A DNA stretch of 64,000 bases. Origin: Mesorhizobium huakuii (GTDB lineage: Bacteria; Pseudomonadota; Alphaproteobacteria; Rhizobiales; Rhizobiaceae). The stretch is from positions 372,001 to 436,000 of the forward strand of contig NZ_BSNY01000047.1 in the NCBI RefSeq assembly GCF_030160235.1. Reading direction: 5' to 3'. Positions 7,217 through 15,317 of this stretch are shown one piece after another. Numbering within the stretch: position 1 is the first letter of the stretch; the number at the start of each line of letters is the position of its first letter. The notes below the pieces were generated by a model, which was not told where the DNA came from, did no database searches, and was given only the letters and a program-made list of their open reading frames with translations. The position numbers and the translations under genes were made by a program.

Positions 7217-8785
7217 CTACTCCTTCGCCGCCTCGGCCGCCTTGATGTCCAGCAGCCCATAGCCGAAATCATTGTCGCGCCCCTTCGGGCCTAGATCCCT
7301 GGCGGTGGCAGCCAGCGCTTTCTCTATGTCGTCGGCCGAGCGGTCGGGCGAAGCGTGGAGGAGATTGGCTATGGCGCCGCTGACGATCGCCGCGGCGAAC
7401 GAGGTGCCGGTGACGACATCGGAGCCGGCGCCGCTCGGCGCCACCATCTCGACCCCGGGCGCGGAAATGAAGACATAGGCGCCGCGATTGGCCTGCGGCA
7501 TCAGGGCGTCCTTGGCGTCGGTCGCGGTCACCGCGATGACGCCGTCGAAGGCGGCCGGATAGCCATAGGGCGCCTTCGGCCCATTGTTGCCGGCGGCGGC
7601 GACCAGCACCATGCCGAGCGCGCGGGCATTGCGGCAGGCGGCGCCGAGCAGGTCGTTCTTCGGCCCAACGAAGCTCATATTGATGATGCTGACATTCTGT
7701 TCCGCCGCCCAGTCGAGCGCCGACAGGATGACATCCATGGTCGACTTGCCGCCTTCGAAGGCGCGGGCGTGGTAGATCCTGGCGCCCGGGGCCATGCCTT
7801 CCAGCGCGCCGACGCCGGCGATCAGCCCGTCGATCGAGGTGCCATGGTCGCGTTTTTCGACCGGCACGTCAGGCATGGCGTCGAACTGTGCGGCGATGAC
7901 ACCGGCCAGCGCCGGATTGCTGTCGTCAATGCCGGTATCGATGACGGCGACGCGGACGTTTTCGCCGCTCGCCTGCTTGGCATCGAGCGCGATGCGGTCG
8001 AACGCATAGTTGACGATGCCGGCGGCCTGCTGCAGCGAATAGATGTGGTTGGGCTCGCGCCGCTGCGTGCGGCCATCGACGGCAAGCTGCGCCAGCACGA
8101 CGCCGACGGGACGGCCGTCGGGAATGCCGAAGCGCACCAGCGTGGTGCCGAGCAGGCGTGACTGGCGCTGCGAGCGCACTTCGAGGCCGAAGGAGGCGGC
8201 GATCTGCTGCACGGCGCCAGCATCGCCATCGACCGTCACCAGCACCTCGTCGGGCACGAAATCGCCGGCCACGGCGCGTGGCGGCTGAACGGCGATGAGA
8301 TCGGTCGGCGAGACGATCGGCCCGCCGGCCGGAGGGCCGGCCTGGTTGTTGCCAGGCGGCGTCGCCGGCTCTGGTCGCGGCGACGGCATCGGTGCCGGAG
8401 GCGCGACCGGATTGGGAAACAGGTCGACGATCAGGGTGGGAAGAAAGACGGCTCCGGCCTGGGCAGGACCCGCACCGCCGGCATTGTCGCCGCTACCGTC
8501 CTTGGCGCAGTCGGCGCCGGTCGCATTGGTGCCGTTTCGGCAGTCGATTTTCGTCTGGTCGCTCTTGGCGGCGTTGGTCTGTGCCGAAGCAGGCACGGCG
8601 GCGACTGTCATCGCCGCCGCCAAAGCAATTCCAAGAAAAGTGCGTAGCGGTTTTCTCGGGAAAAGCGCAAAGCGCTTTCCCTTGGGAATTGCGTCAAAAC
8701 CGGAAGATTGAGCGGGCCGGTGTTTCCGTGAAACGCCGACCCGCTTAAGAATCGCCGCAAATCGAAGGGCCGCCTCAGCCGCCAT
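7217..8785 (-). CDS. Exported subtilisin-like (S8) serine protease
   Basis: Secreted serine endopeptidase, 522 residues. The catalytic triad is visible: Asp in VIDTGID (D283), His in RDHGTS (H314) and Ser in GTSFAAA (S462), with the oxyanion Asn in AAAGNNG (N400). Order of parts: an unusually long N-region (1-45), hydrophobic signal core (50-68, cleavage after ASA), Pro/Gly-rich linker (about 98-165), prodomain-like alpha/beta segment (177-250) and catalytic domain (258-515). The ATG at 8785 has GGAAGG upstream and overlaps the anti-sigma gene by 11 nt, so the gene is the last of a sigma/anti-sigma/protease operon. Residues about 28-54 are encoded by an interspersed palindromic repeat. Confidence 0.88.
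   Translation of the reverse strand: MAAEAALRFAAILKRVGVSRKHRPAQSSGFDAIPKGKRFALFPRKPLRTFLGIALAAAMTVAAVPASAQTNAAKSDQTKIDCRNGTNATGADCAKDGSGDNAGGAGPAQAGAVFLPTLIVDLFPNPVAPPAPMPSPRPEPATPPGNNQAGPPAGGPIVSPTDLIAVQPPRAVAGDFVPDEVLVTVDGDAGAVQQIAASFGLEVRSQRQSRLLGTTLVRFGIPDGRPVGVVLAQLAVDGRTQRREPNHIYSLQQAAGIVNYAFDRIALDAKQASGENVRVAVIDTGIDDSNPALAGVIAAQFDAMPDVPVEKRDHGTSIDGLIAGVGALEGMAPGARIYHARAFEGGKSTMDVILSALDWAAEQNVSIINMSFVGPKNDLLGAACRNARALGMVLVAAAGNNGPKAPYGYPAAFDGVIAVTATDAKDALMPQANRGAYVFISAPGVEMVAPSGAGSDVVTGTSFAAAIVSGAIANLLHASPDRSADDIEKALAATARDLGPKGRDNDFGYGLLDIKAAEAAKE
8625..8692. repeat. Rhizobial interspersed palindromic repeat inside the subtilase reading frame
   Basis: Terminal inverted repeats GCAATTCC and GGAATTGC bracket 68 bp, with an internal palindrome around AAAAGCGCAAAGCGCTTT. 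This arrangement resembles a short repeat very common between genes in Mesorhizobium and relatives (from memory, not searched). Here it lies in frame within the start of the S8 protease gene and encodes part of the signal peptide. Confidence 0.55.
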
Positions 8786-9443
8786 CAACCGGTTTCCTTC
8801 CCTCGATCACAGTGTCCGCGAACGGTTGGGCAGCAATAAGGCTGAGCTGCTTGCGGTACTCGGCCGCGTTGGCGGCGGGCATGCCGATCCGGAAGACGCC
8901 GTCTGCGGTCGGTCCACCGATGACCTTCAGCCCGTTGCCGCCGAGGAATGCCGAAATGTCCGACATCTTCGCATCCGGCTTGAACTTGACCAGGGCGAAC
9001 GGCATTTTCGCCAGATCGTCTTGCGCGCCGGCAATCTCGAAATCCTTGCCCTTGCCACCGGGCTGTACCAGGGACTGCACCGCGATCAGCGCCAGCAGGA
9101 CCGCGGCCGCCGCCCAGGCGACGCCGACAGGCACCGCCATGAAGCGGCCCCAGGCCTGCGCCAGCCAGGACGAGCCGGCCGGTTTGCGCGCGGGTCCGGC
9201 CTCGGCGTCGAGCGCCTTGGCGAAGCGGCTGAGCGCATCGGCGGGAGGGCGGATCGCTTCATTGGCCGCCGATGTGCCGGAGAACTCGGCCTCGGCCTCG
9301 CCAAGGGCTGCCATCGCCGCCGGATCGGTCGCCAGCCATTCCTCGACGGCTTCGAGGTCGGAGCCTTCCAGCGAGCCGTTCAGGTAGAACGGCAGCAGCG
9401 TTTCCATTTCGTCGCGGCGCGACATCTTTTCAGCGGCGCTCAT
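8775..9443 (-). CDS. Membrane anti-sigma factor
   Basis: 222 residues, start ATG at 9443 overlapping the sigma gene stop by 3 nt (ATGA). The N-terminal cytoplasmic part (1-100: RRDEMETLLPFYLNGSLEG, then EAVEEWLATDPAAMAAL) is the expected sigma-binding region; it lacks the zinc-binding HxxxCxxC of ZAS anti-sigma factors. One membrane segment lies at about 103-125. The periplasmic part (148-217) has a beta-alpha-beta-beta-alpha-beta character resembling subtilase prodomains. The function is inferred from operon position and architecture; sequence identity to known anti-sigma factors cannot be judged here. Confidence 0.8.
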   Translation of the reverse strand: MSAAEKMSRRDEMETLLPFYLNGSLEGSDLEAVEEWLATDPAAMAALGEAEAEFSGTSAANEAIRPPADALSRFAKALDAEAGPARKPAGSSWLAQAWGRFMAVPVGVAWAAAAVLLALIAVQSLVQPGGKGKDFEIAGAQDDLAKMPFALVKFKPDAKMSDISAFLGGNGLKVIGGPTADGVFRIGMPAANAAEYRKQLSLIAAQPFADTVIEGRKPVDGG

Positions 9444-10066
9444 GGCCACCCCCTGTCGTAACCGGCGGCCTTGAGGGCCTCGCCGAGTTTCTTGCGGGCG
9501 TAGAACATCCGGGTCTTGACCGTTGCGACCGGGATGGCGAGCACCTCGCCGATCTCGGTGACCGACTGTCCGTGATAATAGGCAAGATCGATCACCGTGC
9601 GGTGTTCTTGCGGCAAGGCGTCGATGAAGCGGCGCAAGGCCGCGGCCTTGTCCTCTTTCATGGTGACGACCTCTGGCGTATCGGCGCCGTCGGGCACCGC
9701 GGCGGCCGCCTCGTCGTCGATCCAGTCTTCCTTTTTCTTGCGCAGCAGCGACAGCGCCTTGAACCGGGCGATGCCGAGCAGCCATGTCGAGACTTCGGAG
9801 CGCCCCTCGAAGCCCGGTGCCTGGCGCCACAGTTCGAGGAACACCTCGTTCGCGATATCGTCAGCCATCATTTCCGATCCCGTCTGGCGCGCCACGAAGC
9901 GGTAGACCCGCGCGTGGTGACGCATGAACAGGAGCCGCACGGCGGCACGGTCGCCCTTCGCGACCCGGTCGACAAGCGCGCGATCGGTCTCCGTCGCTGC
10001 CGTCATGGCCGGTCGAGCCGCCTGGCTCCTGCCTGCTCTGTCGCTGATCGGTCCAAAAAGGTTCAT
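9440..10066 (-). CDS. ECF-family RNA polymerase sigma factor
   Basis: Alternative sigma factor, 208 residues from ATG at 10066 (a second ATG at 10006 would give 188 residues). Region 2 is visible at about 35-105 (LLFMRHHARVYRFVARQ...DIANEVFLELWR...STWLLGIARFKAL) and region 4 at about 145-200 (LPQEHRTVIDLAYYHGQSVT, then VATVKTRMFYARKKL). It is the first gene of a three-gene operon with its likely anti-sigma factor and an exported protease. Autoregulation is likely for this class, but I could not pick out the promoter. Confidence 0.92.
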   Translation of the reverse strand: MNLFGPISDRAGRSQAARPAMTAATETDRALVDRVAKGDRAAVRLLFMRHHARVYRFVARQTGSEMMADDIANEVFLELWRQAPGFEGRSEVSTWLLGIARFKALSLLRKKKEDWIDDEAAAAVPDGADTPEVVTMKEDKAAALRRFIDALPQEHRTVIDLAYYHGQSVTEIGEVLAIPVATVKTRMFYARKKLGEALKAAGYDRGWP

Positions 10067-10133
10067 CCTCCGCCAAGGAATTTGCGAAGGCTAACCGAAG
10101 AAAGAGGAGGTTGCCAGAGCCGGGTCTTTTTCC

Positions 10134-10151
10134 CCTCTCCCAAGGGAGAGG
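10134..10151. other. Hairpin CCTCTCCC-AA-GGGAGAGG
   Basis: A perfect 8-bp stem with a 2-nt loop, between the phosphodiesterase-like gene and the sigma factor gene. It lies 10 bp past the phosphodiesterase stop in the minus-strand direction but has no T-run on that side, so a terminator role is uncertain; it may be a fragment of a rhizobial repeat. Confidence 0.4.
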
Positions 10152-10160
10152 AAGAGGCGT

Positions 10161-11000
10161 TCAACTCAAGAACGGCTTGGCCTTCATGGTCTCCGGCACC
10201 GGCACACCGAGGCGCGTCAGAACCGTCGGCGCCAGTTGCAACTGGCCGAGCAGCGTTTCGGCCTGCGGTCCCTTGCCCTGGCCGAAATAATACAGCGCGA
10301 AATCCTGCATCTCGTCGTCGTGGCCGCCATGGTGGCCACGGTCGGTCTGGCCATGGTCGGCGGTGACCATCACCTCGTAGCCGGCCGCGATCCAGCCGGG
10401 CAGGAAGGCAGCCAGCATGCCGTCCATGGCATAGACGGCATGGTCCATCTCGTGGCAGTCATGCCCGAAGCGGTGGCCCATCGAATCCAGCGTGCATGTG
10501 TGCAGGATGCCGTAGTCGATGCCGTGGCGTTTGGTCAGCATGGTCAGCGTCGCGAACAGGTCGACATCGCTCGGCGTCATCTGGTTGCGGGCATTGTAGC
10601 CGGTCATGGTGTGGAAGCGGCCATGCGTGATCGGACCGCCAGGCTCGTCATATTCCATGTCCTCGACCAGGTCGAACGGATAGGAGCGGAAGAATTCCGA
10701 CCAGTAGGAATGGGTGACCGCCCCTGTCTTGCCGCCGGCCTTGCTGACTTCGGAGAAGATGTCGGGCTGCGCGACGCGAAAGCGGTTCTCGTTGGAAAGG
10801 ATGCCATGCACCTGCGGCGACACGCCGGTGTGGATCGAGGCATAGCAGCAGGCCGATGTCGACGGCAGCACCGAGCGCATCTTCCAGACCCGCGCCTCGC
10901 CCGATTGCACCCAGCCTTCGAGATTGCCCATCAGCCGGCGCCAGTTCCTGTAGGGAACGCCATCGAGGATGATCAGCAGAAGCTTGGATTTGAGCGCCAT
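10161..11000 (-). CDS. Alkaline-phosphatase-superfamily protein (phosphodiesterase/nucleotide pyrophosphatase-like)
   Basis: 279 residues; metal-dependent hydrolase of phosphate esters or diesters, substrate unknown. The metal-ligand motifs of the type I phosphodiesterase/nucleotide pyrophosphatase family are visible: ILDGVP (D13), a nucleophile Ser/Thr in LPSTSA (about 48-49), DSMGHRFGHD and TADHGQ. No signal peptide, so probably cytoplasmic. The ATG at 11000 is chosen because GGAG is spaced 6 nt upstream. It is the last gene of the minus-strand peptide-type transport operon, suggesting that the imported compound carries a phosphate or sulfate ester; that is inference. Confidence 0.78.
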   Translation of the reverse strand: MALKSKLLLIILDGVPYRNWRRLMGNLEGWVQSGEARVWKMRSVLPSTSACCYASIHTGVSPQVHGILSNENRFRVAQPDIFSEVSKAGGKTGAVTHSYWSEFFRSYPFDLVEDMEYDEPGGPITHGRFHTMTGYNARNQMTPSDVDLFATLTMLTKRHGIDYGILHTCTLDSMGHRFGHDCHEMDHAVYAMDGMLAAFLPGWIAAGYEVMVTADHGQTDRGHHGGHDDEMQDFALYYFGQGKGPQAETLLGQLQLAPTVLTRLGVPVPETMKAKPFLS

Positions 11001-11033
11001 GGGCTGCTCCATGATGTCTGGCGGTTGAAGCGG

Positions 11034-11067
11034 GAACGCCGCGTGCCGTTTCGGGCACACGGCGTTC
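11034..11067 (-). other. Intercistronic hairpin before the phosphodiesterase-like gene
   Basis: Arms GAACGCCG and CGGCGTTC continue, after one C-A mismatch, into GTGCC and GGCAC around a 6-nt loop, 13 pairs in all. It lies between the second binding-protein gene and the phosphodiesterase gene, 34 nt upstream of the latter's start. There is no T-run. It may stabilise the upstream message or attenuate the distal gene. Confidence 0.55.
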
Positions 11068-11115
11068 TTACATATAAATCAGACGGGGCACGTGAATCAG
11101 ACAGGCAGGGTCCGG

Positions 11116-12705
11116 CTAAGCGTTGAGCCAGCACTCACCAAGCGCGTAGCCATCCATCATTTCGCCGATCGGGCTCTTGGCGAAGCCGCCGATCTTGTTG
11201 GTGGCGGCGGCATCGATGAACTGATTGAAGAATGGCACGATGAGGCCGCCTTCGTCGCGCATCAGCACTGCCATGTCGTGGTAGATCGCCTTGCGCTTGG
11301 CCTGGTCGAGCTCGCCGCGCGCCGCAAGCAGCATCTTGTCGAATTCCGGCCGCTTGAAGCGCGTGTCGTTCCAGTCGGCGGTCGAGACATAGCCGGTGGA
11401 ATACATCTGGTCCTGCGTGGCGCGGCCACCCCAGTAGGAGAGCGAGAAGGGCTGCTTGTTCCAGACTTCCGACCAGTAGCCGTCGCCAGGCTCGCGCTTG
11501 ATCTCGATCTTGATGCCGGCCTTGGCGCAGGACTGCTGATAGAGCTGGGCGGCATCGACGGCGCCGGGGAAGGCGACATCGGAAGTGCGCAGCAGGATCG
11601 AGCCGCTATGGCCCGACTTCTTGTAGAGGGAGGCCGCCTTCTCCGGGTCGAACTTGCGCTGTTCGATGTCGGCCGAAAACAGCGGATAGGCTTCGTTGAT
11701 CGGGAAGTCGTTGCCGACCGAGCCATAGCCGCGCAGGATCTTCGTCAGCATCTCCTCGCGGTCCATGGCGAGTTTCAGCGCCATGCGCAGGTCGTTGTTG
11801 TCGAAGGGCGCGGTGTCGCAGAACATGTTGAACGGGTAGTAGCCCTTGCCCGACACGTTCTCGATGCTGACGCCGGGGATGCGCTTGACCAGGTCGACCA
11901 CCTTCGGCTCGACGCGGTTGATCATATGCACCTGGCCGCCCTGCAGCGCGGCAAGCCGCGCGGTCGCGTCATTGATGACGACGATCTCGATCTGGTCGGC
12001 ATGGCCCATTTTGTCGCCTTGCCAGTAGTTGGCGAAGCGCTCGCCGCCATGGCGCACGCCGGGCTGGTTGACGGTGACCTTGTAGGGACCGGCGCTGATG
12101 CCGGCATTCGGATTGTCCTTGCCGCCATTCGGCTGGATAACGAGGTGATAGTCGGCCATCAGATAGGGGAAGTCGGCGTCTGCATCGCCGAGCGTGACGA
12201 TGACTTCCTTGCCGCTTGCCTTGACGCCCTTGATGTTCTTGAGGATGCCGAGCGCCCCGGATTTGGACTTTTCGTCGGCGTGGCGCTCGATGGTGGCGGC
12301 GATGTCTTCGGCGGTGACGGTCTTGCCGTTGTGGAACTCGATGCCGTCGCGCACCTTGATCGTCCAGGTCTTGGCGTCCTTGGATGCGCCGATCTCCTGC
12401 GCGATCATGTTGGTCAGGCTGTTGTCGGGCATCAGCCGGACCAGATATTCGCCCCACTGCTTGCCGAAGCTGTAGGTGACCTGGCTGAGGTTCAGCGCGG
12501 GGTCGAGGCTGTTGGTCGACTCGCCGCCCTGCAGGCCGGCCTTGAGGATGCCGCCCTTGACCGGCGTCTGTGCGAAGGCTTTCCCGGCCAGCGTCGTTGC
12601 CAGCGCCGCCGACACACCCAGTGCCGCCGTGCGGCCAAGGAAGTCGCGGCGCGATATCCGGCCCTGGCCGGCGAGATCAGCGAGATGGTCGAGTTCCGTC
12701 TTCAT
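11116..12705 (-). CDS. ABC transporter substrate-binding protein, family 5 (peptide/opine type), copy 2
   Basis: Periplasmic binding protein, 529 residues. A twin-arginine signal (ISRRDFLGRTAALGVSAA) is followed by an AFA-Q cleavage region, so it is exported folded. The family 5 (DppA/OppA) fold is evident from TYSFGKQWGEYLVRLMPD, GIEFHNGKTVTAEDI and the later RMALKLAMDREEML. It is clearly paralogous to the binding protein at 16294-17880, with long identical stretches (RHGGERFANYWQGDKMGHAD in both). The copies lie either side of one set of permeases and ATPase. Confidence 0.9.
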   Translation of the reverse strand: MKTELDHLADLAGQGRISRRDFLGRTAALGVSAALATTLAGKAFAQTPVKGGILKAGLQGGESTNSLDPALNLSQVTYSFGKQWGEYLVRLMPDNSLTNMIAQEIGASKDAKTWTIKVRDGIEFHNGKTVTAEDIAATIERHADEKSKSGALGILKNIKGVKASGKEVIVTLGDADADFPYLMADYHLVIQPNGGKDNPNAGISAGPYKVTVNQPGVRHGGERFANYWQGDKMGHADQIEIVVINDATARLAALQGGQVHMINRVEPKVVDLVKRIPGVSIENVSGKGYYPFNMFCDTAPFDNNDLRMALKLAMDREEMLTKILRGYGSVGNDFPINEAYPLFSADIEQRKFDPEKAASLYKKSGHSGSILLRTSDVAFPGAVDAAQLYQQSCAKAGIKIEIKREPGDGYWSEVWNKQPFSLSYWGGRATQDQMYSTGYVSTADWNDTRFKRPEFDKMLLAARGELDQAKRKAIYHDMAVLMRDEGGLIVPFFNQFIDAAATNKIGGFAKSPIGEMMDGYALGECWLNA

Positions 12706-12732
12706 GTCCTACCCCTTGTTGAAAACACCGTC

Positions 12733-12747
12733 ACGGGCAGCGCCCGT
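12733..12747. other. Small hairpin ACGGGC-AGC-GCCCGT
   Basis: A perfect 6-bp stem with a 3-nt loop between the ATPase gene and the second binding-protein gene. It could help processing of the message between these two cistrons. Confidence 0.3.
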
Positions 12748-12812
12748 CCGCAAGGACGTGTGGCGCTTTCGTGTTGCATCTGGATGACGACAGGCGCCCG
12801 ACCGGCAGGTCG

Positions 12813-14483
12813 CTAGTTCCCCGCGCTGGCCATGCGCCGCCCCTTGATCGCCTTTTCCAGCCAGCCGATCTCCATCTCCGGGACCGACGACAGGAGAAGG
12901 TCGGTATAGGCGTCGAAGGGCGGCGTCAGAACCTTGCTCTTCGAGCCGTAGCGGACCACTTCGCCGCGATACATCACCGCGATCGAATCGGCGATCGACT
13001 TCACCGTCGCCAGATCGTGGGTGATGAAGAGATAGGCGACCTTCTCGTGCTCCTGCAGGTTCAAAAGCAGCTTGAGGATGCCGTTGGCCACCAGCGGGTC
13101 GAGCGCCGAGGTCACCTCGTCGCAGATGATCAGCTTCGGCTTGGCGGCGAGCGAACGGGCGATGCAGACGCGCTGTTTCTGGCCGCCCGAAAGCTCGGCC
13201 GGGTAGCGGTCGACAAAGCCCTTGCCCATCTCGATCTCGTCGAGCAGCTCGGCGACGCGCTTGTCGCGTTCCCTGCCGCGCATGCCGAAATAGAATTCGA
13301 GCGGCCGGCCGATGATCGTGCCGACGGTCTGGCGCGGGTTCATCGCCACGTCGGCCATCTGGTAGATCATCTGCAGCTGGCGCAGATCTTCCTTCGGCCG
13401 GTCGGCGAGCCGGTTGGCGAGCGGGCGCCCATCGAAGGTGACGGTGCCTTGCTCGGGTGGCAAAAGGCCGGTGATGGCGCGCGCCAGCGTGGACTTGCCG
13501 GAGCCGGACTCGCCGACCACGGCCAGCGTCTGGCCGGGGTAGATGTCGACCGACACGTTCTTCAGCACCTTGACGTGGCCGCCGCCATAGGCGGCGGTGA
13601 CGTTCTTCACCGACAGGAACGGTGTCGCGCCGGGGTTCTGCTCCTGGTGTTCGATCTCGTGCACCGAAACCAGCGCGTTGGTGTATTCCTGGCGCGGCTC
13701 CTTGATGATCTGCCTTGTGCCGCCCCATTCGACCAGCCTGCCATGGCGCAGCACCATGATCTCGTCGGAGACCTGGGCGACGACGGCAAGGTCGTGGGTG
13801 ATGTAGAGCGCCGCCACATGGGTGTCGCGGATGGCGTCCTTGATCGCCGCCAGAACGTCGATCTGCGTCGTCACGTCGAGCGCCGTCGTCGGCTCGTCGA
13901 AGACGATCAGATCGGGTTCCGAGCACAGCGCCATCGCCGTCATCACGCGCTGCAACTGACCGCCCGAGACCTGGTGCGGAAAGCGCTCGCCGATGGTTTC
14001 CGGGTTCGGCAGGCTGAGCTTCTTGAACAGCGCGACGGCGCGCTTCTCGGCTTCGGCGCGTGTCGCCGTGCCATGCAGCAGCGTGGCTTCCACCACCTGG
14101 TCCATCAGCCGGTGCGCCGGATTGAAGGCGGCCGCCGCCGACTGCGCGACGTAGCAGACCTCGCGGCCGCGCAGCTTGCGGAAACCTTCCTTGCCGCCCT
14201 TCAGGATATCGCGGCCGTTGAGGATCACCTCGCCGCCGGTGATGCGCACGCCGCCCCGGCCATAGCCCATCGACGACAGGCCGATGGTCGATTTGCCGGC
14301 GCCGGATTCGCCGATCAGCCCCAGCACCTTGCCCTTTTCCAGCGTCAGCGAGACATCATGCACCAGCACGATGTTCTTTGGCGCCTCGCCGGGCGGGTAG
14401 ACCGTGGCCTCGATGCGCAGATTCCTGATATCGAGCAGCACGCCTGGCTTGGGTTGCCCGGGCTTCGCTTTGTCGTCAGCCAT
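12813..14483 (-). CDS. Fused dipeptide/oligopeptide-type ABC transporter ATPase (DppD-DppF fusion)
   Basis: 556 residues with two complete ATPase domains. Domain 1 (about 17-265) has Walker A GESGAGKST, signature VSGGQLQRV and Walker B LIVFDEPTTALD; domain 2 (about 290-540) has GESGSGKST, LSGGQKQRV and LIICDEVTSALD. It powers the import complex formed with the two upstream permeases. Its ATG shares one base with the permease stop (TGATG at 14485-14481), so translation is coupled. The open frame continues far upstream of 14483, but that region is the permease gene in another frame. Confidence 0.93.
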   Translation of the reverse strand: MADDKAKPGQPKPGVLLDIRNLRIEATVYPPGEAPKNIVLVHDVSLTLEKGKVLGLIGESGAGKSTIGLSSMGYGRGGVRITGGEVILNGRDILKGGKEGFRKLRGREVCYVAQSAAAAFNPAHRLMDQVVEATLLHGTATRAEAEKRAVALFKKLSLPNPETIGERFPHQVSGGQLQRVMTAMALCSEPDLIVFDEPTTALDVTTQIDVLAAIKDAIRDTHVAALYITHDLAVVAQVSDEIMVLRHGRLVEWGGTRQIIKEPRQEYTNALVSVHEIEHQEQNPGATPFLSVKNVTAAYGGGHVKVLKNVSVDIYPGQTLAVVGESGSGKSTLARAITGLLPPEQGTVTFDGRPLANRLADRPKEDLRQLQMIYQMADVAMNPRQTVGTIIGRPLEFYFGMRGRERDKRVAELLDEIEMGKGFVDRYPAELSGGQKQRVCIARSLAAKPKLIICDEVTSALDPLVANGILKLLLNLQEHEKVAYLFITHDLATVKSIADSIAVMYRGEVVRYGSKSKVLTPPFDAYTDLLLSSVPEMEIGWLEKAIKGRRMASAGN

Positions 14484-15307
14484 CACCCGCGTCCTCCCTT
14501 CAGGCTTGTCGTGCGGTTGAGGATCCAGTCGGCGACAAGGTTGACCGAGATGGCGAGCGCGGCGATAGCCCCCGCCGGAATGAGTGCTGCGGCGATGCCG
14601 AAGACGATGCCGTCCTTGTTTTCCTTGACCATGCCGCCCCAGTCGGCGTCCGGCGGTTGCACGCCAAGGCCGAGGAAGGACAGGGTCGACAGGAACAGCA
14701 CCGCATAGATGAAGCGCAGGCCGAGTTCCGAGACCAGCGGCGACAGCGCATTGGGCAGAATCTCTCTGAAGATGATCCAGGCGCTGCCTTCGCCGCGCAA
14801 TTTGGCGGCTTCGACATAGTCCATGACGTTGATGTCGACGGCGACCGCGCGCGACAGGCGATAGACGCGAGTCGAATCGAGAATGCCCATCACCAGGATC
14901 AGCGTCACCAGGTTCGTCGGCAGAACGGAAAGCACGACCAGACCCATGATCAGGGTCGGGATCGACATCAGGAGATCGACGAGGCGCGACAGGATCGTGT
15001 CGAACCAGCCGCCGAACACCGCTGCCGAGAAGCCCAGTATGGCGCCGAGCGAGAAGGACAGCGCCGTGGCCAGCACGGCGATGAACAGGGTTATACGGGC
15101 ACCGTAGATCATGCGCGACAAGAGATCGCGGCCGAGATTGTCGGTGCCCAGCCAATGCGCGGCCGACATCGGTTCCCAGACGTCGCCGACGATCTCGGCA
15201 TTGTCGTGAGGCGAGATCCAAGGCGCGAAGATCGCCGCCAGCACGAACAGCGCCGTCAGCACCAGGCCGATCAGGGCGGGGATGGGGATGCGTCTTATAT
15301 CGAGCAT
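14483..15307 (-). CDS. Peptide-type ABC transporter permease (DppC-like)
   Basis: Inner-membrane permease, 274 residues. The start at 15307 has GAGGGGGCG upstream and lies 10 nt after the dppB-like stop. It shows the DppC pattern: an N-terminal membrane segment (IPALIGLVLTALFVLAAIFA), the WLGTDNLGRDLLSR motif near residues 50-65, and the EAA loop (VMDYVEAAKLRGEGSAWIIF...ILPN). A longer start at 15361 would overlap the upstream permease and is less likely. Confidence 0.9.
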   Translation of the reverse strand: MLDIRRIPIPALIGLVLTALFVLAAIFAPWISPHDNAEIVGDVWEPMSAAHWLGTDNLGRDLLSRMIYGARITLFIAVLATALSFSLGAILGFSAAVFGGWFDTILSRLVDLLMSIPTLIMGLVVLSVLPTNLVTLILVMGILDSTRVYRLSRAVAVDINVMDYVEAAKLRGEGSAWIIFREILPNALSPLVSELGLRFIYAVLFLSTLSFLGLGVQPPDADWGGMVKENKDGIVFGIAAALIPAGAIAALAISVNLVADWILNRTTSLKGGRG

Positions 15308-15317
15308 GCCCGCCCCC

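Noticed and set aside
8669-8678. A third AAAGCGCTTT, apparently another AglR operator
   Set aside because: It lies inside the interspersed palindromic repeat and inside a coding region, so the match is explained by the repeat.
8775-9830. Longer anti-sigma protein starting at 9830
   Set aside because: The first 129 codons overlap the sigma factor gene out of frame; the ATG at 9443 gives the typical overlapping arrangement.
10134-10151. Rho-independent terminator of the uptake operon
   Set aside because: The stem is good but no T-run follows in the direction of transcription; kept only as a hairpin.
11092-12816. Plus-strand open frame opposite the second binding protein
   Set aside because: Shadow of the family 5 binding-protein gene; the same kind of frame appears opposite its paralogue at 16117-17946, as expected from shared codons.
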